From positions 62,001 through 126,000 of the forward strand of contig DASSPH010000055.1 in NCBI GenBank assembly GCA_035699745.1: a stretch of 64,000 nt of DNA, read 5' to 3'. Below the pieces are notes generated by a model that was not told the origin of the DNA, made no database searches, and saw only the letters and a list, made by a program, of their open reading frames with translations. This document shows, in pieces, positions 1 to 8,897 of the stretch. This stretch comes from Vicinamibacterales bacterium. GTDB taxonomy: Bacteria > Acidobacteriota > Vicinamibacteria > Vicinamibacterales > 2-12-FULL-66-21. The first letter of the stretch is position 1. Every line of letters starts with the position of its first letter. Both the position numbers and the translations under genes were made by a program.

Positions 1-861
1 AGCAACGGGCAGCCGATCGACCTCGTCATCGCGACCAAGTTTCCGACCTATTTCGCGCGGCATCCGAACAAGGTCGCGTGGCTGATTCACCAGTATCGCG
101 CCGCGTACGAGCTGTGCGGGACCGAGTACAGCGATTTCGGGCACAACGAGCGGGACCTGGGGCTCCGCGACACGCTGATCCGGCTGGATACGGAGATGCT
201 GGGGGAGTGCCGTCGCATCTACGCCAACGCCCGGAACACCGCGAATCGCGTGGCGAAGTACAACGGGCTGGCGGCCGAGGCGCTGTATCATCCGCCGAAG
301 CTGGCGGCCCGGCTGCGCGCCGCGCCGCCGGCGTACGGCGACTTCGTGCTGTCGGTCGGCCGGATCGAGGCAGTGAAGCGCGTCGACCTGCTGGTGTCGG
401 CCATGGCTCGCGTCGATAAGCCGATCAGGCTCGTGGTGGCGGGCGACGGCACGCAGCGCGGCAACGTCGAACGCGCCGCCGCGGAGGCGGGCGTCGCCGA
501 TCGAATCGACTTCCTCGGCTCGGTCGACGACGAGCGGCTGCTGGATCTGTATCGCCGGGCGCTGGCGGTGCTGTATCCGCCGTTCGACGAGGATTTCGGC
601 TACGTCACGCTCGAGGCGTTCCTGTCCCGCAAACCGGTCGTGACCGCCGCCGATTCCGGGGGGCCCAACGAGTTCGTCGTCGACGGCGTGAACGGCTTCG
701 TGCGCCCGCCCGATCCGTCGGCGTTCGCCGACGCCGTCAACGCGCTCGCCGCCGATCGGCGCCGCGCGGCGGCGCTGGGCGACGCCGGCTACGAGCGCGC
801 GCGCACGATCACCTGGGACGGCGTGATTGAGAAGCTGGTGAGGCAAGCGAGCGGCGGATGA
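1..861 (+). CDS. GT4-type glycosyltransferase, 5' end outside window
   Basis: The reading frame is open from base 1, so the N-terminal acceptor domain is cut off and about 286 residues are visible. The C-terminal half is a GT-B donor-binding domain: 'FVLSVGRIEAVKRVDLL' begins the second Rossmann fold, followed by 'LVVAGDGTQRG' and the E-x7-E type element 'PPFDEDFGYVTLEAFLSRKP', then 'GGPNEFVVDGVNGF'. Such enzymes transfer a sugar from a nucleotide donor to a lipid-linked or protein acceptor at the cytosolic membrane face. An internal ATG at 196 is not the true start because conserved GT sequence precedes it. It overlaps the next GT gene by 4 bases (ATGA), so the two are probably co-translated. 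Acceptor and sugar cannot be read from sequence. Confidence 0.85.
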   Translation, partial: SNGQPIDLVIATKFPTYFARHPNKVAWLIHQYRAAYELCGTEYSDFGHNERDLGLRDTLIRLDTEMLGECRRIYANARNTANRVAKYNGLAAEALYHPPKLAARLRAAPPAYGDFVLSVGRIEAVKRVDLLVSAMARVDKPIRLVVAGDGTQRGNVERAAAEAGVADRIDFLGSVDDERLLDLYRRALAVLYPPFDEDFGYVTLEAFLSRKPVVTAADSGGPNEFVVDGVNGFVRPPDPSAFADAVNALAADRRRAAALGDAGYERARTITWDGVIEKLVRQASGG

Positions 862-1868
862 AAAAACTGATCATCCAGATTCCGTGCCTCAATGAGGCGC
901 AGACGCTGCCGGCCACGCTCGCCGACCTGCCGCGGAGCATGGCCGGCGTGGACGTCGTCGAGATCCTGGTGATCGACGACGGCTCGCGCGACGGCACGGC
1001 GGAGGTGGCCCGCGCCTGCGGGGCGCATCACATCGTGCGGCTGCGGCGCAATCAGGGGCTGGCGGCGGCGTTCCGCGCCGGCATCGACGCCGGCCTGAAG
1101 CTCGGCGCCGACTTCATCGTCAACACCGACGCCGACAACCAGTACGCCGGGCACGAGATCCCCAGGCTGCTCGCGCCGCTGCTGCGCGGCGAGGCCGACA
1201 TCTGCATCGGCGATCGCAACATCGCGGAGCTGCGGCACATGTCGTGGCGCAAGCGGCAGCTGCAGGCGCTCGGCAGCTGGGTGGTCCGGCAGGTGTCGAA
1301 CACCTCGGTGCCCGACACCACCAGCGGCTTCCGCGCCTACACGCGCGAAGCCGCGCTGCGCATGACCATCGTCTCCGAGTTCTCGTACACGCTGGAGTCG
1401 ATCATCCAGGCCGGCAAGAAGCGCATGGCCATCGCCCACGTGCCGATCGCGGTCAACCCGCGGACGCGCGAGTCGCGCCTGTTCGACAGCGTCTTCTCCT
1501 ATATCAAGCGGTCCGGCGCCACCATCGTCCGCATCTACGCGATGTACGAGCCGCTGAAGGTCTTCACCTACCTGGGGCTCACGATCTTCGGCGGCGGCGT
1601 GCTGCTCGCGCTGCGCTACGGCTACTACGTGCTGCGAAGCGAAGGCTTCAAGCACACCGGCTCGCTCATCGCCGCGGCGGTGCTGATGATCGTCGGCTTC
1701 ATGGTGCTGGTGATCGGCCTCGTGGCGGATCTGATCTCCGCCAACCGCAAGCTGCTCGAGGATCTGCTCTACCGGGTGCGCGGGCTCGAGCTGCCGCCCG
1801 AGGAGCGCGACCGCGAGGGGCCGACGGTGACGCACGCGTCCGAACGCGTCGACCGGTGGGAACACTAG
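858..1868 (+). CDS. GT2 glycosyltransferase with C-terminal membrane helices
   Basis: 336 residues. The N-terminal GT-A domain has 'IPCLNEAQTLPATL', 'LVIDDGSRDGT' and the DXD-type 'NTDADNQY', typical of DPM1/GtrB-like polyprenyl-phosphate glycosyltransferases. After about residue 230 come two hydrophobic stretches ('FTYLGLTIFGGGVLLAL', 'LIAAAVLMIVGFMVLVIGLV') forming the two-helix anchor of the GtrB/ArnC-like group. The likely role is transfer of a sugar from a nucleotide donor to polyprenyl phosphate, supplying GT-C enzymes such as those encoded at 2726 and 24535. The start overlaps the upstream gene by 4 bases and the next gene begins directly after its stop codon. Confidence 0.85.
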   Translation: MKKLIIQIPCLNEAQTLPATLADLPRSMAGVDVVEILVIDDGSRDGTAEVARACGAHHIVRLRRNQGLAAAFRAGIDAGLKLGADFIVNTDADNQYAGHEIPRLLAPLLRGEADICIGDRNIAELRHMSWRKRQLQALGSWVVRQVSNTSVPDTTSGFRAYTREAALRMTIVSEFSYTLESIIQAGKKRMAIAHVPIAVNPRTRESRLFDSVFSYIKRSGATIVRIYAMYEPLKVFTYLGLTIFGGGVLLALRYGYYVLRSEGFKHTGSLIAAAVLMIVGFMVLVIGLVADLISANRKLLEDLLYRVRGLELPPEERDREGPTVTHASERVDRWEH

Positions 1869-2729
1869 GTGGCGGATCCCTCCGCAGTCTCGGTCGTCAT
1901 CCCCGCGTACAACGAGAGCGCGGCCATCGCCGAGGTGATCGCGGTGCTGCGCGGCGCGGCGCACTGGCGGGAAATCATCGTCGTCGACGACGGCTCGACC
2001 GACGGCACCGGCGAACGCGCCGCCGCCGCCGGCGCCACCGTCGTCCGACATCCGTACAACATCGGCAACGGCGCCGCGGTGAAGAACGGCATCCGCCGCG
2101 CCGGCGGCGACTACATCCTGATCGTGGACGCCGACGGCCAGCATCCCGCCGAAGATGCGCTCCGCCTGGTGGACAAGCTCGGCCCCTACGACCTCGTGGT
2201 CGGCGCGCGCTCGGCGAGAACCCAGGCGACGCACGCCCGGCGCGCCGGCAACGGCCTGCTGAACCGGTTCGCGAGCTACCTCACGGGACGCGACATCCCG
2301 GATCTCACGTCAGGGTTCCGCGCCGCACGCGCATCCGGCCTCCGCGAGTTCCTGCATCTGCTGCCCAACGGCTTCTCGACGCCGACGACGACGACGCTGG
2401 CGTTCATCAAGGGTGGGTACAGCGTGACGTTCGAGCCGATTCACGCGCGGCAGCGGACGGGACAATCGAAGATCAAGCTGGCGCGCGACGGCGCGAAGTT
2501 CCTGATGATCATCTTCAAGATCATCACGATCTTCAGCCCGTTCAGGATCTTCCTGCCGATCAGCGCCGCGGCGCTCGCGCTCGGCGCCGGCTACGGCATG
2601 TGGAACGTGGTGATGCACTCGCGCATTCCCAACGGATCGGTGCTGCTGATTCTGTTCGCGGTCGTCGTGTTCCTCGTCGGGCTGGTGTCGGAGCAGATCT
2701 CCGCGCTGCGGTTCGAAGGACGGCGGTGA
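1869..2729 (+). CDS. GT2 polyprenyl-phosphate glycosyltransferase
   Basis: 286 residues starting at a GTG placed immediately after the stop of the upstream gene. Motifs are 'VVIPAYNESAAIAEVI', 'IVVDDGSTDGTGE' and the DXD-like 'LIVDADGQHP', followed by 'SGFRAARASGLREFL', a signature of dolichyl- or undecaprenyl-phosphate sugar transferases. Two C-terminal hydrophobic segments (about residues 225-245 and 253-275) anchor it. It is a paralogue of the gene just upstream, so this operon has two lipid-phosphate sugar loaders in a row. It overlaps the next gene by 4 bases (GTGA). The sugar is unknown. Confidence 0.85.
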   Translation: MADPSAVSVVIPAYNESAAIAEVIAVLRGAAHWREIIVVDDGSTDGTGERAAAAGATVVRHPYNIGNGAAVKNGIRRAGGDYILIVDADGQHPAEDALRLVDKLGPYDLVVGARSARTQATHARRAGNGLLNRFASYLTGRDIPDLTSGFRAARASGLREFLHLLPNGFSTPTTTTLAFIKGGYSVTFEPIHARQRTGQSKIKLARDGAKFLMIIFKIITIFSPFRIFLPISAAALALGAGYGMWNVVMHSRIPNGSVLLILFAVVVFLVGLVSEQISALRFEGRR

Positions 2730-3988
2730 CGGCGCCGCCGACGCGGCTGCGGCTGCCGGCGTGCCTGGCGCTCGCGCTGGCGCTGCGCCTCGGGTTCGCG
2801 CTGTTCTACTGGGTCGATCAGCCGCTGACCCACGACGAGCGCGAGTATCTGGCGCTCGGCCGCAGCGTGGCGCGCGGCGACGGCTTTCACTACCCCGCCG
2901 ACGAGCCGCGCCCGGGAACCGCGCAGCAGTTCGGGCGCGCTCCGGGATATCCGCTGTTCCTCGCCGCCCTCGGCCTCCGCGAGCCCGCGGACCACGCGCC
3001 GCGGCGCCTGCAGATCGCCCAGGCGCTCGCCGGCACGCTCATCGTCTGGCTGATCGCGTCGATCGCCTCGCGCGCTGCGGGCCCGCGTGCGGGAACGGCG
3101 GCGGCGGCGATCGCGGCGGTGTACCCGCCGCTGGTGTGGACGCCGGCATACGTACTCAGCGAGACGCTGTTCTCGGTGCTGGCGCTCGCCGCGGCGCGGG
3201 CGCTGCAGGAGCGAGGATCGAGGGGCGAGGGGCGAGGATCGGAAACGATTCTGCCGATCCTCGAGCCGCGAACCGCGTTGGCCGGCGTTCTCACCGGCGC
3301 CGCGATTCTGACCCGGCCGGGGCTGATCTTCTTCCTGCCGTTCGCCGCGGTGTGGCTGTGGCGGAGCAGGCGCGCGGCGCATGGGGCGATCTTCGTCCTC
3401 GTCGCCGCGCTCTGCGTCGCTCCGTGGACGATCCGCAATCACCGGGTCTACGGACGCTGGATTGCCGTGGCCTCCGAAGGCGGGGTGACGTTCTGGACCG
3501 GGAACCATCCGCTGGCGGTCGGTGAGGGGGATCTCGCCGCGAACCCGGCGATCAAGCGGGCCGAGCTGGAATTCCGCGGCGCGCATCCGGGATTGACGGC
3601 GGAGGAGCTGGAGCCGCTCTACTATCGCGACGCGTTCGCGTGGATCCGCGCCAACCCGGGCGCCTGGCTCTGGTTGATGGCGCGCAAGGCGTTCTACACG
3701 GTCGTGCCGGCGGGCCCGTCATATGCGGTACACTCGGCGAAGTACGTCGTCGCGTCGGTCGCGGCCTATCTGGCGGTTCTCGCGGCGGCGATCGCCGGCG
3801 CGTGGCGGTGGCGGAAATCGCAGCGGCGCACGGGCCCCGTCGCACTGTGGCTGATGGCGGCGTCGACCGTGGCGGCGGGCCTGATCTTCTTCCCGCAGGA
3901 ACGGTTCCGGATCCCGGTGATCGACCCGGCCTTGATCGTCACCGCCGCCCTGCTGGCGGGCCTTCGCACCCGCGAACGCACGGAGTGA
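2726..3988 (+). CDS. GT39/PMT-like membrane glycosyltransferase
   Basis: 420 residues from a GTG start overlapping the upstream stop. It is a multi-spanning GT-C protein: after the first helix comes the extracytoplasmic acidic motif 'THDEREYLALGRSVARGDG', the position where GT39/ArnT-like enzymes carry their catalytic Asp-Glu. About nine to ten hydrophobic segments follow. Such enzymes use polyprenyl-phosphate sugars on the periplasmic side, which fits two loaders encoded just upstream. A low-complexity insert 'ERGSRGEGRGSETILP' (bases 3209-3263) is encoded by a direct plus inverted DNA repeat and is probably a repeat insertion into a loop. A much longer upstream extension of the same frame is only antiparallel shadow over gene 3. 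Confidence 0.8.
   Translation: MTAPPTRLRLPACLALALALRLGFALFYWVDQPLTHDEREYLALGRSVARGDGFHYPADEPRPGTAQQFGRAPGYPLFLAALGLREPADHAPRRLQIAQALAGTLIVWLIASIASRAAGPRAGTAAAAIAAVYPPLVWTPAYVLSETLFSVLALAAARALQERGSRGEGRGSETILPILEPRTALAGVLTGAAILTRPGLIFFLPFAAVWLWRSRRAAHGAIFVLVAALCVAPWTIRNHRVYGRWIAVASEGGVTFWTGNHPLAVGEGDLAANPAIKRAELEFRGAHPGLTAEELEPLYYRDAFAWIRANPGAWLWLMARKAFYTVVPAGPSYAVHSAKYVVASVAAYLAVLAAAIAGAWRWRKSQRRTGPVALWLMAASTVAAGLIFFPQERFRIPVIDPALIVTAALLAGLRTRERTE
3209..3263. repeat. Short direct and inverted repeat inside the GT39 gene
   Basis: The 10-mer GCGAGGATCG occurs at 3211-3220 and again at 3232-3241, with GAGGGGCGAGGGGCGAG-type sequence between. CGAGGATCGG (3233-3242) is the exact reverse complement of CCGATCCTCG (3254-3263), so the copy can fold into a 10-bp hairpin. 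The frame stays open and codes for a Gly/Arg/Ser/Glu-rich loop unlike the rest of the protein. Confidence 0.75.
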
Positions 3989-4013
3989 GCCCACGCGAGC
4001 CGCCGACCAACTT

Positions 4014-4721
4014 ATGAACGTGTTGATTGTCACTCCGACGTATAACGAGCGCGACAATCTGCCGGTCCTCGCCGAGGGCGTTCTCAAGTACGACGGCACC
4101 CGCATGCTGGTCGTCGATGATGGATCGCCGGACGGCACCGGCGCGGTGGCGGACGCGCTGGCGGCGCGGCATCCCGGGCGCATCGAAGTGATGCATCGCA
4201 CCGGGCCGCGCGGGCTGGGGCGTTCGTACGTCGACGGCCTGCTCCACGCGATCCGCGAAGGGCGTGCCGAGTTCATCTGCCAGATGGATGCCGACCTGTC
4301 GCACAATCCGGACTACCTGCCGGAACTGGTTCGCGCCGCCGGGTCGCAGGACCTGGTGATCGGCTCGCGCTATCTGCGCGGCGTCAGCGTCGTGAACTGG
4401 CCGCTGCATCGGATCTTTCTGAGCGCGTTCGGCAACCGCTACATCCGGCTCATCACCTCGCTGTCGGCCAGCGACTGCACCAGCGGGTACCGCTGCTGGC
4501 GGCGCGAAGCGCTGGCGCGCATGCCGATCGCCGACATGGTCTCGGACGGCTACTCGTTCCTCGTCGAGATGCTCTACGAGGCGCAGCGGCGCGGCCTGCG
4601 GATTGGCGAGGTGCCGATCATCTTCATCGAGCGCCGCGTCGGGCAGTCGAAGCTCTCCGGCAACGTCCTCCTCGAGTCGCTGATCATGCCCTGGCGGCTC
4701 GTGTTCCGCTCACGCTCGTAG
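4014..4721 (+). CDS. Polyprenol-phosphate mannosyltransferase-like GT2
   Basis: 235 residues, the usual length for a DPM1-only enzyme without membrane domains. It opens with 'VLIVTPTYNERDNLPVL', then 'MLVVDDGSPDGTGAVAD', the DXD 'CQMDADLSHNPDYLPEL' and 'LVIGSRYLRGVSV', all hallmarks of dolichol/polyprenol monophosphomannose synthases. It probably makes polyprenyl-P-mannose (or another hexose) for GT-C enzymes of this locus. The C-terminal 'RRVGQSKLSGNV' is also typical of the family. A 25-base gap separates it from the upstream gene and only one base from the GT4 gene downstream. Confidence 0.88.
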   Translation: MNVLIVTPTYNERDNLPVLAEGVLKYDGTRMLVVDDGSPDGTGAVADALAARHPGRIEVMHRTGPRGLGRSYVDGLLHAIREGRAEFICQMDADLSHNPDYLPELVRAAGSQDLVIGSRYLRGVSVVNWPLHRIFLSAFGNRYIRLITSLSASDCTSGYRCWRREALARMPIADMVSDGYSFLVEMLYEAQRRGLRIGEVPIIFIERRVGQSKLSGNVLLESLIMPWRLVFRSRS

Positions 4722-4722
4722 C

Positions 4723-5952
4723 ATGCGCCACGTCGTCGTGATGGTGACGACATCGTATCCGCGGTTCCCCGGCGATTCCGTCGGCACGTTCATGGAGCCG
4801 ATCGCCAGGACGGTGGCGGCGCGCGGCCACGAAGTGCACATCGTCGCGCCGTGGCACCCGCGCATCGTGCGCGGCCGGGTGGAAGACGGCGTGCACTTTC
4901 ATTTCTTCCGGTATGCCCCGGTCGAGTCGCTGAACGTGTTCGGCTACGCCGCCGGACTCCGCGCCGACGTGACGCTCAAGGCGGCGGCATGGCTGGCGGC
5001 GCCGCTGGCGCTCGCGGCGGGATGGTTCAAGGCGATGCGCGTCGCCCGGAAGCGCCGCGCGACGGTGATGCACGGCCACTGGGTCGTGCCGGGCGGCGTG
5101 ATCGCCGCCGCCGCCCGCCCGGCGCTGCCGCTCGTCGTCAGCCTGCACGGGTCGGATGTGTTCGTCGCCGAGCGGACCCCGCCGGCGGGCGCGGCGGCGC
5201 GGCGGGTGTTCGCGCGCGCCGGCTTCGTAACCGCGTGCAGCGAGGACCTGGCGCGGCGCGCGATCGCGCTCGGCGCGCCGGCGGACCGGATCGAGGTCGT
5301 GCCGTACGGGGTGGATACCACGCGCTTCCGGCCGGCGCCGGAACGGCGCGCGGCGTTGCGCTCGCGTCTTGGCATCGGCGACGATCGGCCGCTCGTCGTC
5401 GCCGCCGGACGGCTGGTTCGCAAGAAGGGCTTCGAGTACCTGATCGATTCCATGGCGGCGCTGCGCGCCGTCCACCTCGCGATCGCGGGGGATGGCGATC
5501 TCGCGGCGGAGCTGCATGAGCGCGCCATCCGCGCCGGCGTCGCCGATCGCGTGCACCTGCTCGGCAACCTGCCCCAGGACGAGGTCGGCGCATGGTTCGG
5601 CGCCGCCGACGTCGTCGCGATTCCGTCCGTGCGCGACGACAGCGGCAACGTGGACGGGCTGCCGAACACCGCGCTCGAGGCGCTGGCGTCGGGCACGGCA
5701 GTAGTCGCGACGGCGGCGGGCGGCCTCGGCAGCGTGGTCCTGGACGACAGGACTGGCGCCGTGGTGCCGGAACGTGACTCGGCGGCGCTGGCCCGGACGA
5801 TCACCGCGCTGCTCGGCGATCCGGCGCGCCGCGCCCGGCTCGGCGCGGCCGGCCGCGAGGCGGTCATCGCCCGTTTCGGCTGGCCGGCTGCGGCGGAACG
5901 GTTCGAATTCGCTTACGATCGTGCTCTTGCCTTCAGGTCACTCAGCCGATAA
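4723..5952 (+). CDS. GT4 glycosyltransferase
   Basis: 409 residues, full length for a GT4 enzyme. The N-terminal domain has the acceptor-side pattern 'VTTSYPRFPGDSVGTFM' and the glycine/His motif 'LVVSLHGSDVF'. The C-terminal domain has 'PYGVDTTRFRP', 'LVVAAGRLVRKKGFEYL', 'LAIAGDGDL' and the donor-binding 'GLPNTALEALASGTAVVAT'. These are the landmarks of retaining nucleotide-sugar transferases acting on lipid-linked or LPS acceptors in the cytosol. It lies one base after the DPM-like gene, so it belongs to the same operon. Sugar specificity is not visible. Confidence 0.88.
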   Translation: MRHVVVMVTTSYPRFPGDSVGTFMEPIARTVAARGHEVHIVAPWHPRIVRGRVEDGVHFHFFRYAPVESLNVFGYAAGLRADVTLKAAAWLAAPLALAAGWFKAMRVARKRRATVMHGHWVVPGGVIAAAARPALPLVVSLHGSDVFVAERTPPAGAAARRVFARAGFVTACSEDLARRAIALGAPADRIEVVPYGVDTTRFRPAPERRAALRSRLGIGDDRPLVVAAGRLVRKKGFEYLIDSMAALRAVHLAIAGDGDLAAELHERAIRAGVADRVHLLGNLPQDEVGAWFGAADVVAIPSVRDDSGNVDGLPNTALEALASGTAVVATAAGGLGSVVLDDRTGAVVPERDSAALARTITALLGDPARRARLGAAGREAVIARFGWPAAAERFEFAYDRALAFRSLSR

Positions 5953-5965
5953 CATTTGGCGCCCC

Positions 5966-6730
5966 ATGTCCGCTGAAAGCCCGGTGAAGGGGCTGAGCGT
6001 GTTCTTTCCCGCTTACAACGACAGCGGGACTATCGCGAGCCTCGTCATCACGGCGCTCCGCAGCGCCCGCAAGCTGACGTCCGACTTCGAGGTCATCGTC
6101 GTCAACGACGGCAGCGCCGACAGGACCGCGGAGATTCTCGACGAGCTGGCGCGGACCTACCCCGAGGTGCGCGTCGTCCACCACGAGCGCAATCGCGGCT
6201 ACGGCGGCGCGCTGCGGACCGGTTTCGCGACGGCCACTCGCGAACTGGTCTTCTACACCGACGGCGACGCGCAGTACGATCCGTCCGAGATGGAGCTCCT
6301 GTGGCGGCGGCTGGACGATTCGGTGGACGTCGTCAACGGCTACAAGATCAGCCGTTCGGATCCGATGCACCGCATCGTCATCGGCCGGCTGTATCACCAC
6401 ACCGTGAAGCTGCTGTTCGGGCTCCGCGTCCGCGACGTCGATTGCGACTTTCGCCTGATCCGGCGCTCGGTGTTCGACAAGGTGCGGCTCGAGAAGGACA
6501 GCGGCGTGATCTGCCTCGAGATGATGAAGAAGATCACGGACGCGGGATTCCGCATCGCCGAAGTGCCGGTGCACCACTATCACCGGGCGTACGGGAAGTC
6601 GCAGTTCTTCAACTTCGGCCGGCTGTTCCGCACCGGCGTGGACGTGATGAAACTGTGGGTCTCGCTGGTGATCCGGCGGGAGCATCTCAAGGCGCCGGGC
6701 CGCGTCGTTCATGATTCGAATGTCCGGTAG
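5966..6730 (+). CDS. GT2 glycosyltransferase
   Basis: 254 residues from the ATG at 5966; a longer upstream extension of the frame overlaps the GT4 gene and is not supported. Motifs are 'VFFPAYNDSGTIASLV', 'VIVVNDGSADRTAEIL', 'GYGGALRTGF' and the DXD-like 'YTDGDAQYDPSEM', then 'DVDCDFRLIRRSVF'. This is a dolichyl-phosphate glycosyltransferase-like soluble GT2. Its end overlaps the DegT aminotransferase gene by 20 bases. The pairing suggests it handles the amino sugar made by that enzyme, but this is inference. Confidence 0.85.
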   Translation: MSAESPVKGLSVFFPAYNDSGTIASLVITALRSARKLTSDFEVIVVNDGSADRTAEILDELARTYPEVRVVHHERNRGYGGALRTGFATATRELVFYTDGDAQYDPSEMELLWRRLDDSVDVVNGYKISRSDPMHRIVIGRLYHHTVKLLFGLRVRDVDCDFRLIRRSVFDKVRLEKDSGVICLEMMKKITDAGFRIAEVPVHHYHRAYGKSQFFNFGRLFRTGVDVMKLWVSLVIRREHLKAPGRVVHDSNVR

Positions 6731-7817
6731 CGTCCCGTTCCTGAACCTCACGCCCGGCGAAGACGCGCAAGACATCCGGACCGCCATCGATCGCGTGGTG
6801 TCGCGCGGCTGGTTCGTGCTCGGCCCCGAGCTCGAGGCCTTCGAGGCGGAATTCGCCGCCGCCTGCGGCGCGCCGTACGCCGTCGGCGTGGGCACCGGCA
6901 CCGACGCGCTGATGCTCGCGCTGCGCGTCCACGGCATCGGCCCGGGGGACGAAGTCATCACCTCGCCGCTGTCAGCCGCCTACTCCGCGCTCGCAATCAT
7001 GATGACCGGCGCGCGTCCGGTCTTCGCCGACATCGATCCCGATCGACTGACGATCGATCCGCGCGCCGCGGAGGCGGCCGTCACACCGCGGACGCGCGCG
7101 CTGCTGCCCGTCCATCTCTACGGTCAGCCGGCCGACATGCCGGCGCTGATGCAGGTCGCGGAGCGGCACCGGCTGCTCGTCGTCGAGGACTGCTGCCAGG
7201 CGCACCTCGCGGCGTGCGCGGGGCGTCCGGTGGGTTCGTTCGGCGCCGCCGCGGCATACAGCTTCTATCCGACGAAGAATCTCGGCGCGTTGGGCGACGG
7301 GGGGGCCGTCACCGTCGCCGACGGCCAGATCGCGGCCCGGCTTCGCCGCCTGCGCAACGGCGGACAGACGGATCGTTACCAGCACCTCGAATTCGGCGTG
7401 AACACGCGGCTCGACGAAGTGCAGGCGGCGATCCTGCGGGCCCGCCTGAAATGGCTGCCGCGCTGGACGCAGCAGCGGCGGGCGCTGGCGGCGCGGTATC
7501 GCAGCGCGCTCGAGACGGCGCCGATCGCGGTCCCCGCCGAATACGATCCCGGGCACGTGTATCACCTGTTCCCGGTACTCTGTCGCCGCCGCGACGCGCT
7601 TCAGACACAGCTGAAAGCGCGCGGCATCGAGACGCTGATCCACTATCCGGTGCCGATCCCGCGGCAGCCCGCGCTCCAGTCCGAACGGCCCGCGATGTGT
7701 CCCGTCGCCGACCGCGTCTGCGCCGAAGTGCTGTCGCTCCCGCTCCATCCGGGGCTGACGTCGCAGACGGTCGATGAGGTGGCCGCGGCGGTCCGCGAGT
7801 TCGCTCCCGTGGCGTGA
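6711..7817 (+). CDS. DegT/DnrJ/EryC1/StrS sugar aminotransferase
   Basis: 368 residues. PLP enzyme that aminates a keto-sugar nucleotide, usually with glutamate as amino donor. Seen: 'GVGTGTDALMLAL' (phosphate-binding loop near residue 60), 'VVEDCCQAHLA' (Asp that contacts the pyridine nitrogen) and the Schiff-base lysine K189 in 'SFYPTKNLGALGDGG'. The C-terminal third has 'RLDEVQAAILRARL', conserved in the family. The start may be ATG 6711 or ATG 6720; both lie inside the preceding gene. The product is probably a 3- or 4-amino-deoxy sugar for the surface glycan. It overlaps the next gene by 4 bases. Confidence 0.92.
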   Translation: MIRMSGSVPFLNLTPGEDAQDIRTAIDRVVSRGWFVLGPELEAFEAEFAAACGAPYAVGVGTGTDALMLALRVHGIGPGDEVITSPLSAAYSALAIMMTGARPVFADIDPDRLTIDPRAAEAAVTPRTRALLPVHLYGQPADMPALMQVAERHRLLVVEDCCQAHLAACAGRPVGSFGAAAAYSFYPTKNLGALGDGGAVTVADGQIAARLRRLRNGGQTDRYQHLEFGVNTRLDEVQAAILRARLKWLPRWTQQRRALAARYRSALETAPIAVPAEYDPGHVYHLFPVLCRRRDALQTQLKARGIETLIHYPVPIPRQPALQSERPAMCPVADRVCAEVLSLPLHPGLTSQTVDEVAAAVREFAPVA

Positions 7818-8893
7818 TGCGGGTTCGACGTCTCCTGCTGCTCGCCGCGATCGCAGCGGCGAACTTTGCGGTCTTCGAAGCGGCGCTGCGCACCTGGGGT
7901 CACTCGGAAGCGGCGCCCGCGTTCCAATCGCTGTTCGTGCCCGATCCCGCGATCGGCTACCGGCTGCGGCCCGGCGCCCGCGTGCGCTTCGCGACCGCGG
8001 AATTCGACACCGTGATCGCCATCAACGATCAGGGCGTGCGGGACGACGAGCCGATCGGGCCCAAGCCTCCGAACGAGCGGCGGATCGTCGTGCTCGGCGA
8101 CTCGCTCGTGCTCGCGGTTCAGGTCGACCAGCGGCAGACGTTCTGCGAGCTGCTGGAGCAGCGGCTGAACCGCGGCGGCGGGCCGATTCGATACCGCGTC
8201 ATCAACGCCGGCGTCCAGGGCTACGGCCCGGTAGAGGAACTGCTCTTCTTCCGCCACGTCGCGCGCGCATTCCAGCCGGATCTGGTGATTGCGACGGTCT
8301 TTGTCGGCAACGACGCGGAGGAAGCGGTCGGATCGGCGCCGCGCCTGCGCGACCGCCCGCTCGCCGAAACGATCTCCGAGTCGACGATGACGCGGCTGCG
8401 GCGCGTCGTGCGGCGCAGCATGGTCCTCCAGATCCTGCGGCTCCGCCTCGTCGCCGTCACCTCGCGGTTCTCCGGCCGCGGCGCGCCGCCCGAGCCGCCG
8501 CTGCAGTCCTACGCCGAGCATCCCGCGCCGCGCATCGCCGACGGACTGCGCATCACCCGCGAATGCGTGGATGCGATCGCCGCCGAGGCGCGCGACGCGG
8601 GGGCGCGCACGACGGTCATGCTGATGCCGGCGCGATTCCAGGTGGACGACGCCGATTACGGCCGGCTCAAAGAGGCGGTCGCGGCCGCGGGCGGCCATCT
8701 CGTTCGCGACGCAGCGACCGAGCGGTTCGACGCCGCGCTCGCGCCGCTGCCACGGCTCGACGCGCTGCCGCCGCTTCGCGCCTCCCTGCCCGGGCCGGAC
8801 GTCTTCTTCCAGCAGACGGTTCACCTGACGCCGCGCGGCCACGAGATCGTCGCCGACGCGCTCGAGGCGTTCCTGCGGCGCCAGGGCCTGTGA
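7814..8893 (+). CDS. SGNH/GDSL-type hydrolase, membrane-anchored, likely acetyl-transfer partner
   Basis: 359 residues, starting at GTG 7814 or ATG 7817. An N-terminal hydrophobic segment ('LLLLAAIAAANFAVFEAAL') acts as membrane anchor or signal. SGNH blocks are visible: block I 'VVLGDSLVLAVQVD' (Ser), block II/III around 'NAGVQGYGPVEEL' and 'VFVGNDAEE' (Asn), block V 'HLTPRGHEIVADAL' (His). It sits four bases before an MBOAT gene, like AlgX/AlgJ or PatB with AlgI/PatA in O-acetylation systems. The likely role is transfer of acyl groups to the glycan in the periplasm. Catalytic activity as esterase versus transferase is not decidable from sequence. Confidence 0.82.
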   Translation: MMRVRRLLLLAAIAAANFAVFEAALRTWGHSEAAPAFQSLFVPDPAIGYRLRPGARVRFATAEFDTVIAINDQGVRDDEPIGPKPPNERRIVVLGDSLVLAVQVDQRQTFCELLEQRLNRGGGPIRYRVINAGVQGYGPVEELLFFRHVARAFQPDLVIATVFVGNDAEEAVGSAPRLRDRPLAETISESTMTRLRRVVRRSMVLQILRLRLVAVTSRFSGRGAPPEPPLQSYAEHPAPRIADGLRITRECVDAIAAEARDAGARTTVMLMPARFQVDDADYGRLKEAVAAAGGHLVRDAATERFDAALAPLPRLDALPPLRASLPGPDVFFQQTVHLTPRGHEIVADALEAFLRRQGL

Positions 8894-8897
8894 GGCC

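Noticed and set aside
789-2234. Long minus-strand reading frame (481 codons)
   Set aside because: It is antisense to three clear GT genes and rich in Arg/Ala/His; a GC-rich shadow frame.
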